Positions 49,939 through 61,742 of a stretch of DNA of 64,000 bases are shown here, piece by piece (within the stretch, counting starts at the first letter, position 1; each line of letters starts with the position of its first letter). The DNA lies in the NCBI RefSeq assembly GCF_028502605.1, contig NC_079233.1, forward strand, positions 2,046,001 through 2,110,000, written 5' to 3'. The translations under genes were made by a program, and so were the position numbers. The notes below the pieces were generated by a model. The model did not search any database, had not been told where the DNA came from, and worked only from the letters and a program-made list of their open reading frames with translations. The stretch comes from Trichoderma breve (lineage: Eukaryota > Ascomycota > Sordariomycetes > Hypocreales > Hypocreaceae).

Positions 49939-50874
49939 TTTGCTCAATTTCGTGGCAACGGTTACCAAAGATGACGTGCCTGATGTAGTTGAACGATTGC
50001 GTTGCAAAGGAGATTACTGGTGTGAGCTCTGGAGTCGAGAGCATTGAGTGGTGATGATTGAGAGACAAGCTGTGAGCAAGGTGTCTGTGTCGATTATGTT
50101 CTAATTTCTTCGGAAACTCTTCCAAATTCTCGAAGAGATCCCTAGATAATGGTAGCGGACAACCGGTGTTTGGAGAGGCAGCCGAGTATCGGGAGAGGAT
50201 CGCCCTTGTTCATGCAAGATGCCGATGATTAACTGCCAGATAGATATGGCTTCAAAGAGAAAAGCGAAGGCCGATGGTGAAATAGCCTCGAGAAATTGGT
50301 AGAGTCATATCATCAAAGCCCCTTACAATAGATGGTGATTCGCGGTCAACATCAGGTCGTTTGCTTCTTGAGCAACACAGCAAACAACGAAGGGAGGAGG
50401 CTGAAGCCGACAACAGGAAGAGAAGAAAAGACCGTCGAGGACGCGCTTTATTCCAGAACGTGTCGTGTTTTTAGACAAACTTGCGCGTGGTAAAGTGATG
50501 CAGAAAAAAAAAATAGGTACACAACAACTGACAGCAGAGTGATGGGCACCTCTTGTCAGGTGCCAGGCAGAACCCACCTGCCAACTGGCCGAATCCTCGG
50601 TTGCGCAATTATTCCGCGAAGCAGACACATCTGATTCTTCATCAGTTTATTTCAAGTATTAAAATTGAATATTGGAGGTATCATGAGCCCCAAGATATCT
50701 CATCCCTCCCTCCGTCCTATGTCGAAAGTTCTACTGTTGATCATCTTCCACCATCTATTGCTTCGACTTTGTACCTCGCTTGCTCATAGGCCTCAGTCCC
50801 GTGTCGTCGTTTGTGCCAGTGTATTTCCCCAAATCTATCCGTTTTCCACCTAAAATAGAGAAAGCGGCCCAACT
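49939..50874. other. Intergenic, about 0.9 kb
   Basis: This is the promoter and leader side of the minus-strand gene at 48649-49938 and the 3' side of the TANGO2 gene. Only short frames without domain resemblance are present. Confidence 0.5.
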
Positions 50875-51924
50875 TTATTCGTCCCAGCCGTCGACCTTGA
50901 AGCGAAAAGCGACGTCTCCCTCCCCTCGAGGAATCTCGTTCCCATTGGCATCCCAAAGAGCACGTTCGACATAAGTTACGTTACCGTCATTGTCGACCAA
51001 TAGAACCGTCTGTCTCTGTGTTCCGTACATGCCCTCCTCGAAGCCCATGGATGGGTGTGGGCTCGGGCTCGGTGTGACATCCGGCCTTGATTCTGCCTTG
51101 AGCTCTTCGACAGCCTTTAGGTCGTCTTTCAGATGCGCCCACAAGATCTTCCCCTTTGCAGTGGCCTTTTGCATCTCCTCACGGTTGACGTCGTCGCCGA
51201 CTGGCGGTACGAAGATGGTATGCCTCATCAGGTTCATGTAGTCTTGTAAGCTCGATCCCGGAGGTCGCTCTGGCATAGATTCTGTGTCGAGAATGGAGAA
51301 CAGATTTGCGACGAGGTCGTCTTCGGATGAATTCTTTGCTGCTGCCTCCAGAGCCACTTCTTTCAAGAGTCGTTTTCCTGTCGTCACCTTGGGCCACTCG
51401 TTGGGGTCGTTGTAGACAGTGTTGCTGAGACCCCAGACGCCATCTGGTTCCAATCCGACTATCGGAACGTCGCTCACATCAGCAGCCCTGTTGCTCACGA
51501 TGGCGATGCCTTCGTTGTTGCGCCTCAGCTTGCCACACACCATAGAAAAGCCCCCCACACCTTTGACGCCGCCGTCTTTGACCAGCTCATCCACGCCTTT
51601 CTTTATACCTTCATCAGGAAGTCCTCCAAGCCACATATTGACCATGCGGCCTCGGCTTTTGATGCCGTGTATCGGGTGTTCAGCGTCATCATTGACGAGT
51701 TCCCGGTAGTTGGTCAGCACAGCCAAGCTTCCGGTCTTTGTTATGCCGAGCCAAGTGCCTTTTGCCGCCCTCTGGAGGTCTCGCGATGAAAGAACCTCCC
51801 CGCCCGACTCTGGGTGCGTCCACCAGTGCGGCCGCGACGTGGGCCTTAGGATGAACTCATCGCGATTATCAATAAGAATGAGAGAATAGCCAGGATGTGC
51901 CGTTGTGAAGAGCACGATACACAT
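50875..51924 (-). CDS. TANGO2/NRDE family protein
   Basis: An uninterrupted frame of 349 residues. It begins MCIVLF, with Cys at position 2, and has DNRDEF (NRDE at 20-23), RPHWW, LSSRDLQRAAKGTWLGI, LAVLTNYRE and GLEPDGVWGLSNTV, followed by a variable C-terminal part ending VAFRFKVDGWDE. These are the hallmarks of the TANGO2 (NRDE) family, named for Golgi organisation defects on knock-down in insect cells and linked in animals to haem or lipid handling. The N-terminal Cys and the Asn-Arg-Asp-Glu loop resemble the nucleophile arrangement of Ntn hydrolases, but enzymatic activity is not established. Length is somewhat above the animal protein (about 276) because of a Pro/Ser insertion near residues 285-295. 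The start is secure because Cys2 must follow the initiator. Confidence 0.95.
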   Translation of the reverse strand: MCIVLFTTAHPGYSLILIDNRDEFILRPTSRPHWWTHPESGGEVLSSRDLQRAAKGTWLGITKTGSLAVLTNYRELVNDDAEHPIHGIKSRGRMVNMWLGGLPDEGIKKGVDELVKDGGVKGVGGFSMVCGKLRRNNEGIAIVSNRAADVSDVPIVGLEPDGVWGLSNTVYNDPNEWPKVTTGKRLLKEVALEAAAKNSSEDDLVANLFSILDTESMPERPPGSSLQDYMNLMRHTIFVPPVGDDVNREEMQKATAKGKILWAHLKDDLKAVEELKAESRPDVTPSPSPHPSMGFEEGMYGTQRQTVLLVDNDGNVTYVERALWDANGNEIPRGEGDVAFRFKVDGWDE

Positions 51925-53501
51925 TGTGGTGAGTTTGCGTTGTTGGATATGAACATGTACAGTATGTTGTTCGTTGGTGTGGATGGACCTGAAGCTCAGG
52001 CGAGTGCCGTTTCACTGCCTGTTATAAGGGCGAAGCCAATACGGTGAGCCGACGTCGGCGCCACAAGAATGAGGCTTGTTGAACAACGCACAAGGCAAGC
52101 CCGATACGAGCGCCTCCTTTAATCACAGAAGGTTCGGGATATCGCCAAGTCCAGGGATTGGTGCCAAGTTGCCAACACATGCCACTTCAAACATCATAAG
52201 GTCAAGTGCAGTGATGCAAGGCGTGGGCTGATGGAGCTGCGGAACCCGCCACCAACCGGCTTACACACAAGCCCCGCTGGTACGATTGCCGAGCCAATGC
52301 GCCGATGGGCCGTTGAGATCGGCTATGAGGAAGGTTTGCCATGTGCCCGCATTATATTCTTATATTCCGATGTGTACCTACGAAAATGCTTAGGAGCCGT
52401 GAAGTGAACATCAGGCAATGTTCTTGGCCAATTCAATTGCCTGCCTAGGTGTCAATGCCAGCTTTCTTACGCTGGAAGACAAGATGGGGCTTAAAAAGCC
52501 GATCAGCATACTGTGCCTTTCACATGAGACTATCTCACTTCCATTAACGGGATCCCGATACTGGGTAGGTACATATCGAAGCCTCTGAGCATCTCATCTA
52601 CAGTCCTTGTGCTCTTTTAGCTATGGTTGTACTTGCTCCCTACATAAACATGAATCTAGTACATTCACGTGCTTACAACAAAGCAATGAGGAAGGGACTA
52701 ATCCATGGTCCCATCCATGCCTGCACCGAGACATCGGTGGCGCCCGAGCAACTTGCAACTCCAAGATAGTCATAATCACATGTATTTTCTTTGACCGTAG
52801 TCTTCTGCATGCGTTGCTTCACAAAGAATGCATGCACACAAACATCTCAATTAAGTCGCTAGAGCCATGACGGTGATGAGATGTCTTGCGTCCAAACAAT
52901 GGATCAAAAATGTCTTTGAGAAATATGAGCATAGAAATCGGCCGCATCCAAGATGGGAATGCCGATTATAGACAACTCAATTACTGAAGCACACTTGAAT
53001 AATAGTGGGTGGATGAATGAACACAATGAGCAGTCGCTGAACAATTGTGCACGCACCTGCTTGCTCATCAACTTGGCTTTGACGCTCAGACATCTACGCG
53101 GCTAAGAGACTTTTCTGCATTCATAGAGCATCCAAATGTAATACCAATGAATAAAAAAACAATATATTTTTGATTGGTCAAATCGAATTTGTTCATCTCA
53201 GATTGTTCGCTTTCATTCAATATTGTTGAACTTTGAACAGGTAGGAGTGATGCAATGAACGGCACTATATCAAGCTTGAACATATTACAGATGTTCTTTC
53301 AAATATTGTGCTCCTTTGTTAAACAAATGAGACTCTTGAGCATAAATAAGTAGATCTGGCAGGCTTTTGCAGAAACAGTCCTTCAAGCATCTCCAAATTC
53401 ATTTGCTTCTATTTCAGCTAGCCATCATCCGTGACCAGAATTGCACTGCCTGTCTACAACTCTAATAGTTCTACAACAATACTACGAGACAATTTAAAAC
53501 A
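51925..53501. other. Intergenic, about 1.6 kb
   Basis: The left part is the promoter of the TANGO2 gene. The right part is AT-rich, with a TATA-like CATAAATA about 160 bp before the ATG at 53502. No coding signal. Confidence 0.5.
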
Positions 53502-54023
53502 ATGGCTTCACGGGCCGATCGGATATACCAGCTGGAACAGCAGCTCGAGAAAGAGACTCTCACAGGTATAACAAATGCCCTCCTCATAATAAGCGGACAG
53601 AAGGTTAACGCGGTTCCGGTTACACCTGTTACAAAGCCAAGCATACGCACAGCGTCGTGGGTCTATGAACGCTCAGGATTAGGAGCCAAGATTATTCAAG
53701 AGCCTGCATCCGAGGGTTATGTGTCATGGAGGGAATACGATCCTAATGGCAGAGACCGTGTGCCCATTGTGGTTCACTACTCCGCTAAGATGAACGGGGA
53801 GACTCGGGATTGGAAGTTCCAACTCGCCATTCATGATCCTGATCAATTTTGGGTGTATTTGCAACAAAATGGCGGTACAAAGACCGATATAGAGGAGTTC
53901 GAGAAGCTTCTAGCCACCCTCTGGTCACAGACTTATAAGATTTCGTTCAAGCCCAAAAGACTCCATATTTCCATGACTATTACCAGAATTGAAACGGTGA
54001 ACTTTCCAAAGGCTAACAAATAA
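53502..54023 (+). CDS. Small orphan protein, function unknown
   Basis: An intron-less frame of 173 codons starting MASRADRIYQLEQQLEKETL. It has an N-terminal amphipathic helix likely to form a short coiled coil, then a mixed alpha/beta-looking part with WVYERSGLGAKIIQEP, YDPNGRDRVPIVVHYSAKMN and WKFQLAIHDPDQFWVYLQQN, and a basic C-terminus. There is no signal peptide or membrane segment. The isolated position, AT-rich flanks and lack of any family I recognise suggest a lineage-restricted gene. The even amino-acid composition and length favour a real protein over a chance frame. Confidence 0.6.
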   Translation: MASRADRIYQLEQQLEKETLTGITNALLIISGQKVNAVPVTPVTKPSIRTASWVYERSGLGAKIIQEPASEGYVSWREYDPNGRDRVPIVVHYSAKMNGETRDWKFQLAIHDPDQFWVYLQQNGGTKTDIEEFEKLLATLWSQTYKISFKPKRLHISMTITRIETVNFPKANK

Positions 54024-55949
54024 AGCCGGCACTGGAGCAAAGCTCTGATAGTTGGGCCTGAGACATATTGATGACGTTAGATCGATGGGTTGTGGTTATG
54101 TTTGGATATGCTATTTCACTTTGTGGGAGGAATAATGTCTAGCTTTTACTGTCTATTGACGGTTTGTGCAGTTTATGAAAATATGCCCTTTTTCCACATT
54201 GTAAGATTGAAAGTGCTGATGGATTCTTCGTGATGTGAGTACATGTACATGTAGGCCAATACCTCTTCTATCCTAGAGCAAGAACTAAACCTGTGGAATA
54301 AAAGGCATCGCCCTCGTGAGTAAGTCTTCCTCGGCAGTAGCAGTCACCCTGATTGGCTTAAAGACGCAAATGTCATCCGGCTTGATTCAGTACCCGATCC
54401 CCGGAGAGTTTACGTGGTATGGCGTTGTAAAAAGCCTGGCTTCAGTTGCAGAATATGCCTGCCCGTTCTATACTTGTAAGCCAGTGCTGTCTTTTTCCCT
54501 ACAAGTATCATCATGGCACCTCTGTTAATATTCGCGAGCCAAAAAGCATGCCCTCTTCCCGAACGCAGATGCTCGCAAACTACGTGTACATGCGGGTTAG
54601 CCTAGATCGTCGATATTAACCCATGAGTAACTTTTGGCTAAGGTTATTCTGCCGGCCCTTTGGTATTTGCCGACAAACCGCAGGGCTTGTTGTGTTGCTT
54701 CGCCGTTTGCCAAGCCAGAGCTACTGTATGGATGCTGTTCTGCCTTGTCCGTGTGGGACATTGAACGGAGGAGACGGGAGTGGTGGGGAAGCGGGTTTTT
54801 TATGCTCCATCCAAGTCAAATAATAGTCTAGTAGCAGCACGCCTTTGTCTGAAGCCTGAGATTGCTGTATCTTGTCTGTTTCGCAGTCTTAAAATAGGTC
54901 CATGCGATGAAATAGTGAATGGAGCCCGGAGGCTAGATTTAGGTGTGAGACGGATGTGGTATGGGCAAAACCACCTCCAAAGTACCCATACCGGGGCTCT
55001 AGGGCTAGCTTTACCGGAGTACGGATAGAGAATCCAGCAATAAACTGACAATCCGGCAACTGGACTCCGAACGGACTAGGGAGTCTACATGCTGCCTACT
55101 ATATTTGATCTGTCAGACTGATCACTGGCTCACCAATGCGAGGCCACCCACGAGCTGACCTTCCTAAAGGGAAAATAAGACTATTGAATCCTTATTTTTT
55201 AGTGCCATTTTGCATCTCTCGCCGTTCGGAGCCATCAATTGTATTTGGAGCATGTGTGTACCAGTTACCTTTTATGTCCGTATGGCTGGAGCTTCACCAG
55301 TGCCGTTTCAGCCGCTCCACTGCACCGTCCTATTACCCCGTCTCCGTGTCTCTTCGATCAATCAATCCCGTAGATACTGTAGGTACCCGTACTCAATACT
55401 TTGCGATCACATACTTCGCATGATTGTACATGCATGCTATGTTTTGGTCTTGACAGGTACCAAGGACCGAGGTAGCAGTCGGAATTGGCTCGGATTTTTA
55501 TGCTTCATGTGCTTGCTTACTTCAACGGCTGCACAGGCAAACGGAGTACATGCGGAGCTGCTGATTGGGGGCGCGTTGCCGTTGTACCTGCTTCAGCTTC
55601 TGGTCGAGATGCCAATGCCAAGACAAACCCGCCACTAGTACGGAGGTGCGATGCTGCCAACTCGCCTCAAGGGCAAAAAGTCCCTGCAGCTCTGCTCCCG
55701 GACGCTGCGAATCTCCTCTCGCGCTCATCTGGCCGGATCGCCTTGCTGGTGACCCTTTTTGGCCGTCGTCTTTTTCGTATCTTTCTTTTTCCTTCGGCAT
55801 TTCCTAGCCTGGAACTTGCTCATGTGCTCGTGATACCTCAGCCTTGGAGCTTTCCTGGCCAATTCACGTGAGGGCTGGGGGATTCGACCTGCTCCCTCAA
55901 TCTGCCTCGCTTCTGCTCCTGTCTGCGTTGCTTTACATCGTCCGTCACG
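54024..55949. other. Intergenic, about 1.9 kb
   Basis: It holds several overlapping short frames without domain resemblance. The right end is the promoter and pyrimidine-rich leader of the GH47 gene. Degenerate copies of the intergenic motif (CGGAGTACGG near 55014, GTAGGTACCCGTACT near 55380) occur. Confidence 0.45.
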
Positions 55950-58900
55950 ATGGCACGACGCAGGTACAGGCTGTTTATGGTCTGTGCCGTCGTCATTCTC
56001 TTCCTCCTCTACAGAGTCTCGCAGAACACATGGGAAGACCCTGCGCAGCATGCCGGTCTTTACCGTCCTCCCACCTCGAATTCGCCTGCCACGGGAGTAG
56101 AAAGCCCACCGAAAACACCCCCGAAGCCTGCGCCTGAGCCCGAGAACATACCTGAATCAAAACCTAAGCCTCAGCCCGAGGCCGAGGCCAAGCCCAAGCC
56201 CGAATCGAAACCGGAGCCGGAGCATGCTCCTAGTCAGAGCAAGCAGAGCAAGCAGAACACGCCCGATGATGAAGATGATGGGCTGGGCGTCAAAATTCCA
56301 AAGCTAAAGGAGCTGGACGACTCGAAGCCAGCGGCCAATGGCGAAGCGCCTGGCCATGCGGGTTCAAAGACTGCAACCAGCACGTTGAACCCCACCGACG
56401 AAGATGAAGTGATCGAGGATATTCACCAGAAGAATCCGCCAAAGAACAACCCTGGAAAGCCAGTAGACACTCGAATCCATTGGAGGCCGGTTCCCGAGCA
56501 CTTCCCTGTGGATTCCCTCATAAGCCTCCCTACTGGGAAGCCGCAAAAGGTCCCTCGAGTGCAGCACGAGTTTGGCGTCGAGTCACCAGAAGCCAAATCC
56601 CGACGAGTCACTAGACAAGAGCGTGTTGCCAAAGAGATTGAGCGGGCGTGGTCGGGCTACAAGAAGTTCGCGTGGATGCACGACGAGCTCTCACCCGTCT
56701 CTGCCAAGCATCGTGACCCCTTTTGCGGCTGGGCTGCTACCTTGGTTGATTCCCTGGATACCCTCTGGATTGCGGGTCTCAAAGAAGAGTTCGACGAGGC
56801 GGCCAAGGCTGTTGAGGAGATCGACTTCACCACTACTCCTCGCAACAATATTCCTGTTTTTGAAACGACCATTCGATATCTTGGCGGTTTGCTCGGCGCC
56901 TTTGATGTCAGCGGTGGCCATGATGGTGGCTATGTCATCCTTCTCAACAAGGCTGTTGAGCTTGCTGAGATCCTCATGGGTATATTCGACACGCCAAATC
57001 GAATGCCAATATTATACTACCAATGGCAGCCAGAATATGCCTCCCAGCCTCACCGCGCAGGCTCTGTCGGCATTGCGGAGCTTGGAACGCTCTCCATGGA
57101 ATTTACGCGCCTAGCCCAGCTTACCAGCAACTACAAATATTACGATGCCGTGGATCGCATTACCGATGCCCTGGTTGAGCTCCAGAAGCAAGGCACCTCC
57201 ATTCCGGGCCTGTTTCCTGAGAATTTAGATGCCTCTGGGTGCAACCATACCGCAACTGCCATCCGTAGCTCACTTAGTGAGGCAGCGCAGAAGCAGATGG
57301 ATGAAGATCTCTCCAAGAAGCCGGATAACTTTATTCCTGGAAAGGCCCCTAAGAGTGAATCTCAGAAAGTCGAGAAACCCCCCAGTCAGAAACAAAGTGC
57401 AGACGGCAGCGAGTTTGTAGTTGGAAAGCTCAGTGCTGATGAAGCAATTGCAAAATTGCAAGCTGCTGATGAGGCCAGGGCAAAGGCTTTGGATGAAGCT
57501 GCGATCAAGCCTGCAGGAAAATCTGACAGCTTCGTTATTGGGAAAATTGGTAGTGAGGACCCAAGGGACGACCAGACACCAGCTGCAAAAACGGATGCCT
57601 CAGACAAGGGATTTGTTGTCGGCAAGATAGGGGCGGAAGATCCAAGAGACGATCAGACGCTCACCGCAAAGACGGACGTTTCAGATCAGGGATTTGTTGT
57701 CAGCAAGATTGGAGCAGAGGATCCAAGAGATGATCAGACACAAGCTGTGAAAACGGATGCCTCAGACAAGGGATTTGTCGTCGGTAAGATCGGAGCAGAT
57801 GATCCAAGAGATGATCAGACACAAACTGTGAAAACAGATACTTCAGACAAAGGATTCGTTGTCGGCAAGATCGGAGCGGAAGATCCAAGAAACGACCAGA
57901 AGGTTCCGGACGCATCTGGGACAAAATCTTCAGAATTCCCAGTCGGCAAAATAGGCACCGAAAATCCTGAATATGCGAAGCAAGGGCCCCGCGAAGATGA
58001 TAAAACGGAAACTCGTCCGCTAGATTCTCTCCGTCGCCGAGACACCATTCCTGGTGAAAATACATCTGTGGAAAAGCTCAGCCAAGTGCCCCAAGTGCCA
58101 TCCCAACGGACAGCGAAACGAGGAAAGCCACCATTTGCGGCCGATGGCTTCACAGCTAACTGGGACTGTGTTCCTCAAGGTTTGGAAGTAGGTGGATACG
58201 GGTTCCAGCAATATCACATGGGAGGCGGTCAAGACTCAGCTTATGAGTATTTCCCGAAGGAGTATCTACTTCTCGGCGGTCTGGAGTCCAAATACCAGAA
58301 GTTGTACGAGGACACTGTCGAGGCAATCAACGAGTGGCTCCTCTACAGGCCCATGACAGACGGCGATTGGGATATTCTATTCCCCGCTAAGGTCTCAACA
58401 GGTGGAAATCCTTCTGAAGACCTATCCGCCACATTTGAGGTAACTCACCTCACGTGTTTTATCGGTGGCATGTACGGCCTGGGTGGCAAGATCTTTGGTC
58501 GCGAAAAGGACCTTGAGATAGCCAAGAAGTTGACGGACGGCTGTGTCTGGGCATATCAATCGACCGTCTCCGGTATCATGCCGGAAGGTTCCCAGGTTTT
58601 GCCCTGTCCGTCACTGGAGAAGTGCGCTTTCAACGAAACCCTCTGGTGGGAGAAGCTAGATCCTGCAAAGGACTGGAGAGACAAGCAGGTGGCTGAGTGG
58701 GAAGAGAAGAAGGCGGCGTTCGACAAGCAACAGGGAAGCAAGGACCCCAGAAAAACTAGCGACAAGGATAAAGAGGCTGCTGGCGAGGCCCTGAAGGAAA
58801 CTGCCCAAGACCATGGCGACTCTGCTGGTAACTCCAAGGCTATTCACAAGAGGGCAGCAGTTCCGCCGCCAAAGTCGAGGGCAGACGAAGATGTTGGTTC

Positions 58901-59557
58901 AGAGCTGCCGCAGTCTCTCAAGGACAAGATCGGTCTCAAGGGTGACGAGCAGAAAAAGCCAGCAAAGAGCGGCGTCGGTATCCAACGAGAGCCTGGTGAC
59001 CCAATCGACTCAGTATTGGAAGCCCACCGTCTCCCTCCTCAGGAACCGGAAGAGCAGCAAATCATCCTTCCCGAGAAACCTGAGACACACGAAGAGTTTG
59101 TAAAGAAACATATTGCCGACTATGGTCTCGCCCCTGGCGTCGTCCACATCACTTCGAGACAATACATCCTTAGGTAAGAGGGTCCTTTCTGTATACCGAG
59201 TTGCATCATGACACCCTTTGCTAACTTCTCATCACTAGACCCGAAGCCATTGAATCCGTGTGGTACATGTATCGCATCACGGGTGATCCCATCTGGATGG
59301 AGAAGGGCTGGAAGATGTTCGAGGCCACGATCAGCGCCACCCGCACAGAAATAGCCAACAGCGCCGTTGATGATGTCAACAGCCCAGAACCCGGGCTCAA
59401 GGACGAAATGGAGAGCTTCTGGCTCGCTGAGACGCTCAAGTACTACTACTTGTTGTTCTCGGAGCCCAATGTCATCAGTCTGGATGAGTGGGTGCTGAAT
59501 ACCGAGGCTCATCCTTTCAAGAGGCCCGGTGGTAGCGTGATTGGACACAGTATATAA
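55950..59557 (+). CDS. GH47 class I alpha-1,2-mannosidase, type II membrane protein with repeat insertion
   Basis: Two exons, 55950-59173 and 59239-59557, give 1180 residues; the 65-bp intron (GTAAGA...CACTAG) lies inside [16 protein letters not shown]-terminus: short basic tail, membrane anchor (about 7-21), then a Pro/Glu/Lys-rich stem to about 200. GH47 catalytic blocks follow: [20 protein letters not shown] (about 256-275), [16 protein letters not shown] (about 305), [33 protein letters not shown] (about 834), [17 protein letters not shown] (about 1075) and the calcium-site tail NTEAHPF (1162-1168). The enzyme trims alpha-1,2-mannose from N-glycans in the ER or Golgi; EDEM-like roles in quality control are possible. 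The protein is twice the usual family length because of two insertions: about 445-735, with the tandem repeat, and about 920-1040, rich in Lys, Asp and Glu. All core blocks are intact, so it should fold if the insertions loop out. Confidence 0.94.
57588..57911 (+). repeat. 81-bp in-frame tandem repeat within GH47 catalytic domain
   Basis: Four 27-codon units (residues 547-654) follow the consensus [20 protein letters not shown] plus DDQTxxx. Degenerate flanking copies lie upstream ([19 protein letters not shown]) and downstream ([15 protein letters not shown]). Single F-[VI]-x-G-K motifs further upstream (NFIPGK, EFVVGK) suggest older rounds of duplication. Confidence 0.93.
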
Positions 59558-60707
59558 AGAGGATGGCGATGAATGAATGGGATGGGTAACCACTACAGGA
59601 AGCAATGGATTTGTTTTATTTTTATTTCAGCATGTCTATGTTCTTGCCTCTGGGGTTTGTTTCTATTTTTCCCTACTTGTTGTTTTGCAAAATCATGAAC
59701 AAAGCATCCGTGTTGCATATGGAGTCAAATCACGACGGGCGTTGGAAGAGTATTGCTTAGGAAATATGAAAATACTAGAATTCTATAACAAACTATATGC
59801 ATCTGGTCTCTGTAAAACCAACTGTTGCGCTTAGACACTGTTCCCTGCAAGACAGAAAAAAAGAACAAAACCGAGAAATTCCCTTATAACACAACCTGCT
59901 CATATCTTGCGTCCTCACCTAGTCTCGCTGCATCGAGAAAAACTAAGCATCCTACCTCCATTCATTCTCCAATAGCCACTGCATCTGCTGTTTCATATAA
60001 TACACAGAAACCACTCATTTTTTTATATGTCAATCATTCTGCACGGAAAAAGGAAAAAAAAAAAAAGAAAACCAAAAACAAAGACATCAAGGTCGATAAA
60101 TAGGATATATATACCCGTCGGTCCTTCTCTCCAAACCATCCCCTATTGTATTTCCTCCCAAGGCAAAAAAAAGACAATGAAAAGCATAAAAAAAAACATT
60201 GATCCATAAACAATAGCACATGACAAATACGTCGTCGAATGCCCAATGCATTATCGTCGTCTATAATTCGCCCAGTGTGAGATTCGACTTGCCGTTCCTC
60301 AGGCTTCTTCTATCCAACAAATGCCGTCTTCGTCCTTTGTCTGTTGCTTCCCATCGTCGTACAGCGGGCGTATCGAGAAGAGGCAAATAGATCGATCGTT
60401 CGTGAAGGCCGGGCTTTGGTAATGTCGTTTGTCTCAGTTGAAAGCAAGATATTTTTTTGGTTCTTTTTTCGGTTCGGTTTTTTGTCGTCGTTTGGACACA
60501 TTAAGTATTCTTCGTGAACGCCGTCGTAACTCCGATGCTGATGCCTGTAAACCAACCAACCCCGTAAAGTCGAAAGTTGTGCCGCCCGTTTACACGCCCC
60601 TGGTATCGCCCATCACATATACACATAGACTTCCCGTCTCATATCTCATATCCACCCGTCATAGCCGCGTTGTTTTTTCCCCTCACATTAAACCCATCCA
60701 TGTTTTA
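59558..60707. other. Convergent 3' flank between GH47 and FIG1
   Basis: About 1.15 kb of A/T-rich DNA with several poly-A runs (for example near 60050-60065 and 60160-60200). No coding signal. It contains the terminators of both flanking genes. Confidence 0.5.
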
Positions 60708-61742
60708 TCACACCATTGAACTCAGGACGCGTATGCTCAATATCATTACGAGCAAACCAATGGTGACGATGATGAGTAGTGTAAACGAGAACCAGCCCAT
60801 TACCATGGCGCTGCTGCCCACGCCACTCTTGACAACACCATTGCCAAAGTCTTGAGCGATAACGGATGCTGCGACGGATGCAGTATGCTGCCAGAGAACC
60901 GAGACGAGAACGAAGATGGAAGAGATGAAGATGATGGCCAGTGCGATTTGCGAGACAGGGCGAGAGGGGAATGGTTTGACTTCGCGCTCGGATCCTTCAG
61001 AGTCCTCCTCCTCGTGCCATCCGGGAAAGGTAGCCAAAAGGAGCAGACAGATGAAGGCGAAGATGATGGCAATAATGCTAAAAGACGGCGGTCAGTAAGA
61101 TGCACATGCGCGCGCAATTTGCCTGGGGAAAATGCCACTCACATCAGGTAGGGAAACACAATCATGTCTTTGAATTGGGCCGCCAGCCAAATGAGGTTGA
61201 GAGGGTCCTGGTCCACTGAGACTTCCTTGGCCAAGGCTGTCGCATTGTTACTACACAGCCACGAGCCGCCATCCGGGTTGACGCAGATGCCAAAGTAACC
61301 AACTCGAGCCTGCAACTGGGCGTTTCCAGCAAAGCTCTTCAGGGCGCCGTAAAAGCTGTAGTCGACCTGCGCCGTGTCGGGGTGAGCCTCGTAACCCTTG
61401 TAGTAGATGGATAGCAGGAAAATTCCGGGGATCAGAGGCGACGAGGACGAGCAGCCGGCAAGCAGCAGCGCTAAGATGAGGCGGTCAGCAAGACACACGA
61501 ATAATTGAGCTGAATAACGCGACATACAAAGTAAGATGATTGCGACGACGATCAAAATCATCAGCACGTGGTGGTAACCCAGAAAGGGGACGAATCCTGT
61601 TGAGACACAACGTTAACCTTTTACCGCATTCCAGAGCCGCGTGGCCATAAGGTAACTCACGATGCCATCCCAGATGAAATTTGCGCGCGATGATCCTCGT
61701 GCTGGAACTCGAACTCGAGGTGGTATGGGTTCCGCTTGCCAT
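60708..61742 (-). CDS. FIG1: FIG1-family Ca2+ influx and mating membrane protein
   Basis: Four exons on the minus strand, 61742-61661, 61596-61528, 61470-61143 and 61077-60708, give 282 residues. The 57-bp second intron is a multiple of three and open, but removing it yields a continuous membrane helix (IVVAIILLSLLLAGCSSSSP). There are four predicted membrane segments (about 38-56, 155-176, 205-223 and 251-273). Between the first two lies the FIG1 signature GYFGICV...WLC (about 108-123) in an extracellular loop, the claudin-like arrangement. Fig1 supports low-affinity calcium entry and membrane fusion during mating in yeast; in filamentous fungi homologues affect sexual development and hyphal growth. 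The acidic loop between helices two and three (HEEEDSEGSE) is cytosolic in this model. All residues of the signature are present and the gene looks intact. Confidence 0.93.

Noticed and set aside
49205..50047. 280-codon plus-strand frame
   Set aside because: Antisense to the conserved Ser/Thr-rich protein at 48649-49938; no independent support.
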